From NCBI RefSeq assembly GCF_900111775.1, contig NZ_FOJJ01000013.1, positions 1 through 34,730 on the forward strand: 34,730 bases of DNA, read 5' to 3'. Under the pieces are notes generated by a model. It had not been told where the DNA came from and searched no databases. It saw only the letters and a program-made list of their open reading frames with translations. Position numbers and translations under genes: made by a program. This document shows, piece after piece, positions 32,817 through 34,730 of this stretch; the stretch's first letter is position 1, and each line of letters opens with the position of its first letter. This DNA comes from Desulfuromonas acetexigens (GTDB lineage: Bacteria > Desulfobacterota > Desulfuromonadia > Desulfuromonadales > Trichloromonadaceae).

Positions 32817-34513
32817 GAACGGAATTCCTCGGGTTCCCTGAGGGCGTCGGGGAGGGTGAAACGGAAGCAGGCGCCCCGGCCGGGACCGGCCGATTCAACC
32901 CAGATGCGGCCGTGGTAGAGTTCGACGATGCGTTTTGCCAGGGCCAGGCCGAGACCGCTGCCGGGGCTCTTCGCATCGATCTTCTCGAAGAGGCCGAAGA
33001 CCTTGCGCTGGTGGTACGGGTCGATGCCCAGGCCGTTATCGCGGACGAAGAAGATCGTCTCCCCGACCATTTTCTCCACCCCGATCTCGACACGCGGGGC
33101 GGCCTGCTCGCCCAGGTACTTGACGGCGTTGTCGATGAGGTTCTGCCAGAGGCGCTCCAGCCGCAGGCGATCACCGTACAGACAGAGTTCCGGAAGCTCG
33201 CTGCGTACCTCCACCCCCCGTTCGGCGATGGGTCCGGCCACCGTCGCCAGCGCCGCTTCCACCAGCTCGCCCAGTTCGATCCGGGTCGGCGCCTTGTCCA
33301 GGCGGCCGATGCGGGACATCTCCAGCAGATCTTCCAGCAGCCGTTCCATCTTGGCGGCGGCGCCCGCCATGAAATCCATGTCCTTTTCCATATTCTCGCG
33401 GCTGCCGGCGCGGTGGTCCTGGCGCAGGAAGCCGAGAAAGGTCTTGAAGGTGACGAGCGGGCTCTTCAGGTCGTGACTGACGCTGTAGATGAAACGTTCC
33501 AACTCTTCATTGCGCTGGCGCAGCTCCTCGGAGACCCGGCGCAGGTGTTCCTCGGCGGTCTTCAACTCGGTGACGTCGAGGATCATCCCGAGGGAACGCA
33601 GCACCCGGCCGGAGGCGTCCCGCTCGTGCCCGCAGCGCTCCAGGACCTGGCGGATTTCGCCGGACGGGCGCACCACCCGGTGTTCGATTTCATAGATGTC
33701 CCGCTCGTCCCGCAGCGATTCGCGGTAGGCGCGGTCGACCTGTTCCCGATCCTCGGGATGGACCCGTTCGAGAAAGCGTTGGTAGTCGGCGGGTTCGTTC
33801 CTTGGGGTCAACCCGAGAATGCGCCAGGTTTCGTCGGACCAGTGCAGCCGGTTGCCGGGAGGTACCAGTTCCCAGCTGCCGAGATGGGCCAGGGCTTGCG
33901 CCTCTTTCAGTTGGGCTTCACTCTTGGTCAGCGCCGCCAGAAAACGGGCGCGGCCGAGGTTGTCGGAGAGGATTTTGCCGATCAGCACCGTGGCCAGGGG
34001 GTAGACCAGCAGCACTGGCGGGCCGATATGTTTGATGACGTCGAGGGCCACGGAGGAAGGGAGGGTAAAAGCGCACAGGAGCATGGCGACATGCACCGTC
34101 AGACCGAACAATAACAGGCGCGGGGTGGTGATTTCCAACTTCCGCCCTTGGGCGCGACGGTGGAAGGCCCAGCCGAGCAGGGCCGAGACGACGATGACCG
34201 AAACGCCCATGGGCATTCCGGTGCCGCCTTGGGCGATCCGCAGGGCCATGGCCATGGCGGTACTGATCGCGGCGGTCAGCGGCCCGAAGAAGAGCCCGCC
34301 GAGGCTGATCATCACCGAGCGGCCGTCGAAAATCAGCCCCGGGGCGAGAATCAGCGGATTGAGCATACCGATCACCGCCGCCGCGCCGAAGAGCAGCCCC
34401 TGCAGCAGCGCTCCCCCGCGTCCGGGAAAGCGGTCGCCGATGAAGCCCGAGACGGTGCTCAGGGCAACGAGCAGAGCCAGGTTGTAGGTCAGTTCGATGA
34501 GAATCGGCAGCAT
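32813..34513 (-). CDS. 5TMR-PAS histidine kinase
   Basis: A 566-residue membrane kinase and first gene of the operon. ATG 34513 is taken because the hydrophobic domain starts there; the frame runs up to 34588 without a clear ribosome site. Residues ~1-205 form a LytS/YhcK-type multi-helix receptor (PGLIFDGRSVMISLGGLFFGP pattern: P-LIFDGRSV....GLFFGP). A PAS domain with PAC motif (about 215-330), HisKA with H347 (SHDLKSPL) and an ATPase domain (NLIDNAVKYL, DNGLGIDP, GSGLGLAL) follow. The kinase half is a clear paralogue of the neighbouring binding-protein kinase. The stop overlaps the next start by 4 bp. The signal sensed is unknown. Confidence 0.93.
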   Translation of the reverse strand: MLPILIELTYNLALLVALSTVSGFIGDRFPGRGGALLQGLLFGAAAVIGMLNPLILAPGLIFDGRSVMISLGGLFFGPLTAAISTAMAMALRIAQGGTGMPMGVSVIVVSALLGWAFHRRAQGRKLEITTPRLLLFGLTVHVAMLLCAFTLPSSVALDVIKHIGPPVLLVYPLATVLIGKILSDNLGRARFLAALTKSEAQLKEAQALAHLGSWELVPPGNRLHWSDETWRILGLTPRNEPADYQRFLERVHPEDREQVDRAYRESLRDERDIYEIEHRVVRPSGEIRQVLERCGHERDASGRVLRSLGMILDVTELKTAEEHLRRVSEELRQRNEELERFIYSVSHDLKSPLVTFKTFLGFLRQDHRAGSRENMEKDMDFMAGAAAKMERLLEDLLEMSRIGRLDKAPTRIELGELVEAALATVAGPIAERGVEVRSELPELCLYGDRLRLERLWQNLIDNAVKYLGEQAAPRVEIGVEKMVGETIFFVRDNGLGIDPYHQRKVFGLFEKIDAKSPGSGLGLALAKRIVELYHGRIWVESAGPGRGACFRFTLPDALREPEEFRS

Positions 34514-34561
34514 GCGGTTTCCCGGCGTTGATGAAGAGAATCCTCTGAAAAACCGACTTGT

Positions 34562-34581
34562 CACCACAGAGGTCACAGAGA
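34562..34581. repeat. CACCACAG-type intergenic repeat, second copy
   Basis: CACCACAGAGGTCACAGAG, related to 4579-4605. It lies in the leader region of the kinase operon. The rest of 34514-34730 shows no gene; a GAGGGGA/TCCCCTC hairpin is at 34679-34694. Confidence 0.35.
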
Positions 34582-34730
34582 AATCCATATGTTAGACAAA
34601 AACGTAACTATTCAGCACCCCACCCGCATGTCTACGAGAATGGTGGGCGATACGCCAACTAATCCGCCTGCATGAACCGAGGGGATTTCCCCTCAAATAA
34701 GAGACGCAACGCTTCGGACGCACTGACGCC

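Noticed and set aside
34679-34694. GAGGGGA/TCCCCTC hairpin as a terminator
   Set aside because: Only a 2-base gap between the arms and no T run; not convincing.
1-34730. CRISPR arrays, tRNA/rRNA genes, insertion sequences or prophage
   Set aside because: No regularly spaced repeats, no transposase or phage genes and no cloverleaf-like sequence were seen in the gaps.

Overview
The window looks like a chromosomal segment of a GC-rich, Gram-negative, anaerobically respiring bacterium, most likely a deltaproteobacterium of the Desulfuromonadales/Geobacter type. That is an inference from gene content: a pentaheme nitrite reductase of the Geobacter-like calcium-free kind, a DUF6448 protein, many PAS/GGDEF/two-component proteins, an MCP with CheW and CheR, and a DevBCA-like export system. 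I saw no rRNA, tRNA, CRISPR array, insertion sequence or prophage gene.

Layout. Positions 1-3070 are accessory: a small protein with a twin-arginine leader and a MraZ-like body (172-579, -), an ankyrin-repeat protein (687-1505, -) and a DUF4143-type AAA ATPase (1763-3070, +) whose promoter has a palindrome in the spacer. Positions 3266-4559 hold a YitT-family membrane protein and a pyridoxamine-oxidase-like protein. Positions 4690-7939 form an oxidative pentose phosphate operon gnd-zwf-pgl, with zwf interrupted by one extra C in a C9 run. A P2-type cation ATPase follows (7997-10738, +). On the minus strand comes a tetR-adaptor-permease-ATPase efflux operon (10834-14504) under a perfect 26-bp palindromic operator, divergent from a GAF-GGDEF diguanylate cyclase (14657-16090, +). 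Positions 16135-19514 hold a DUF488 gene and an HPP-family membrane protein (-), divergent from nrfA and a DUF6448 gene (+): a nitrite uptake and ammonification locus. A strong hairpin terminator (19545-19594) separates this from a HipB-like regulator followed by a 31-codon HipA-like stub.

From 20206 to 34513 everything is on the minus strand and concerns signal transduction. The upstream operon (34513 down to 26806) has five almost seamless genes: a 5TMR-PAS histidine kinase, a kinase with two periplasmic binding-protein domains, a stand-alone receiver, a REC-PAS-kinase, and a REC-PAS-AAA-Fis sigma-54 activator. Next comes a chemosensory operon: a small cysteine-rich protein, cheW, an MCP, and then cheR. 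Upstream of it I see a near-consensus sigma-54 promoter with palindromic sites about 120 and 153 bp ahead of the predicted start, so the activator next door is a good candidate regulator. Finally a REC-PAS-PAS-GGDEF-EAL protein (20206-22647) shares its receiver and linker with the REC-PAS-kinase. Together this suggests a relay from membrane and periplasmic sensing to sigma-54 control of a chemoreceptor unit, with c-di-GMP turnover attached.

All calls come from reading the sequence by eye. Domain limits are approximate and promoters are predictions.
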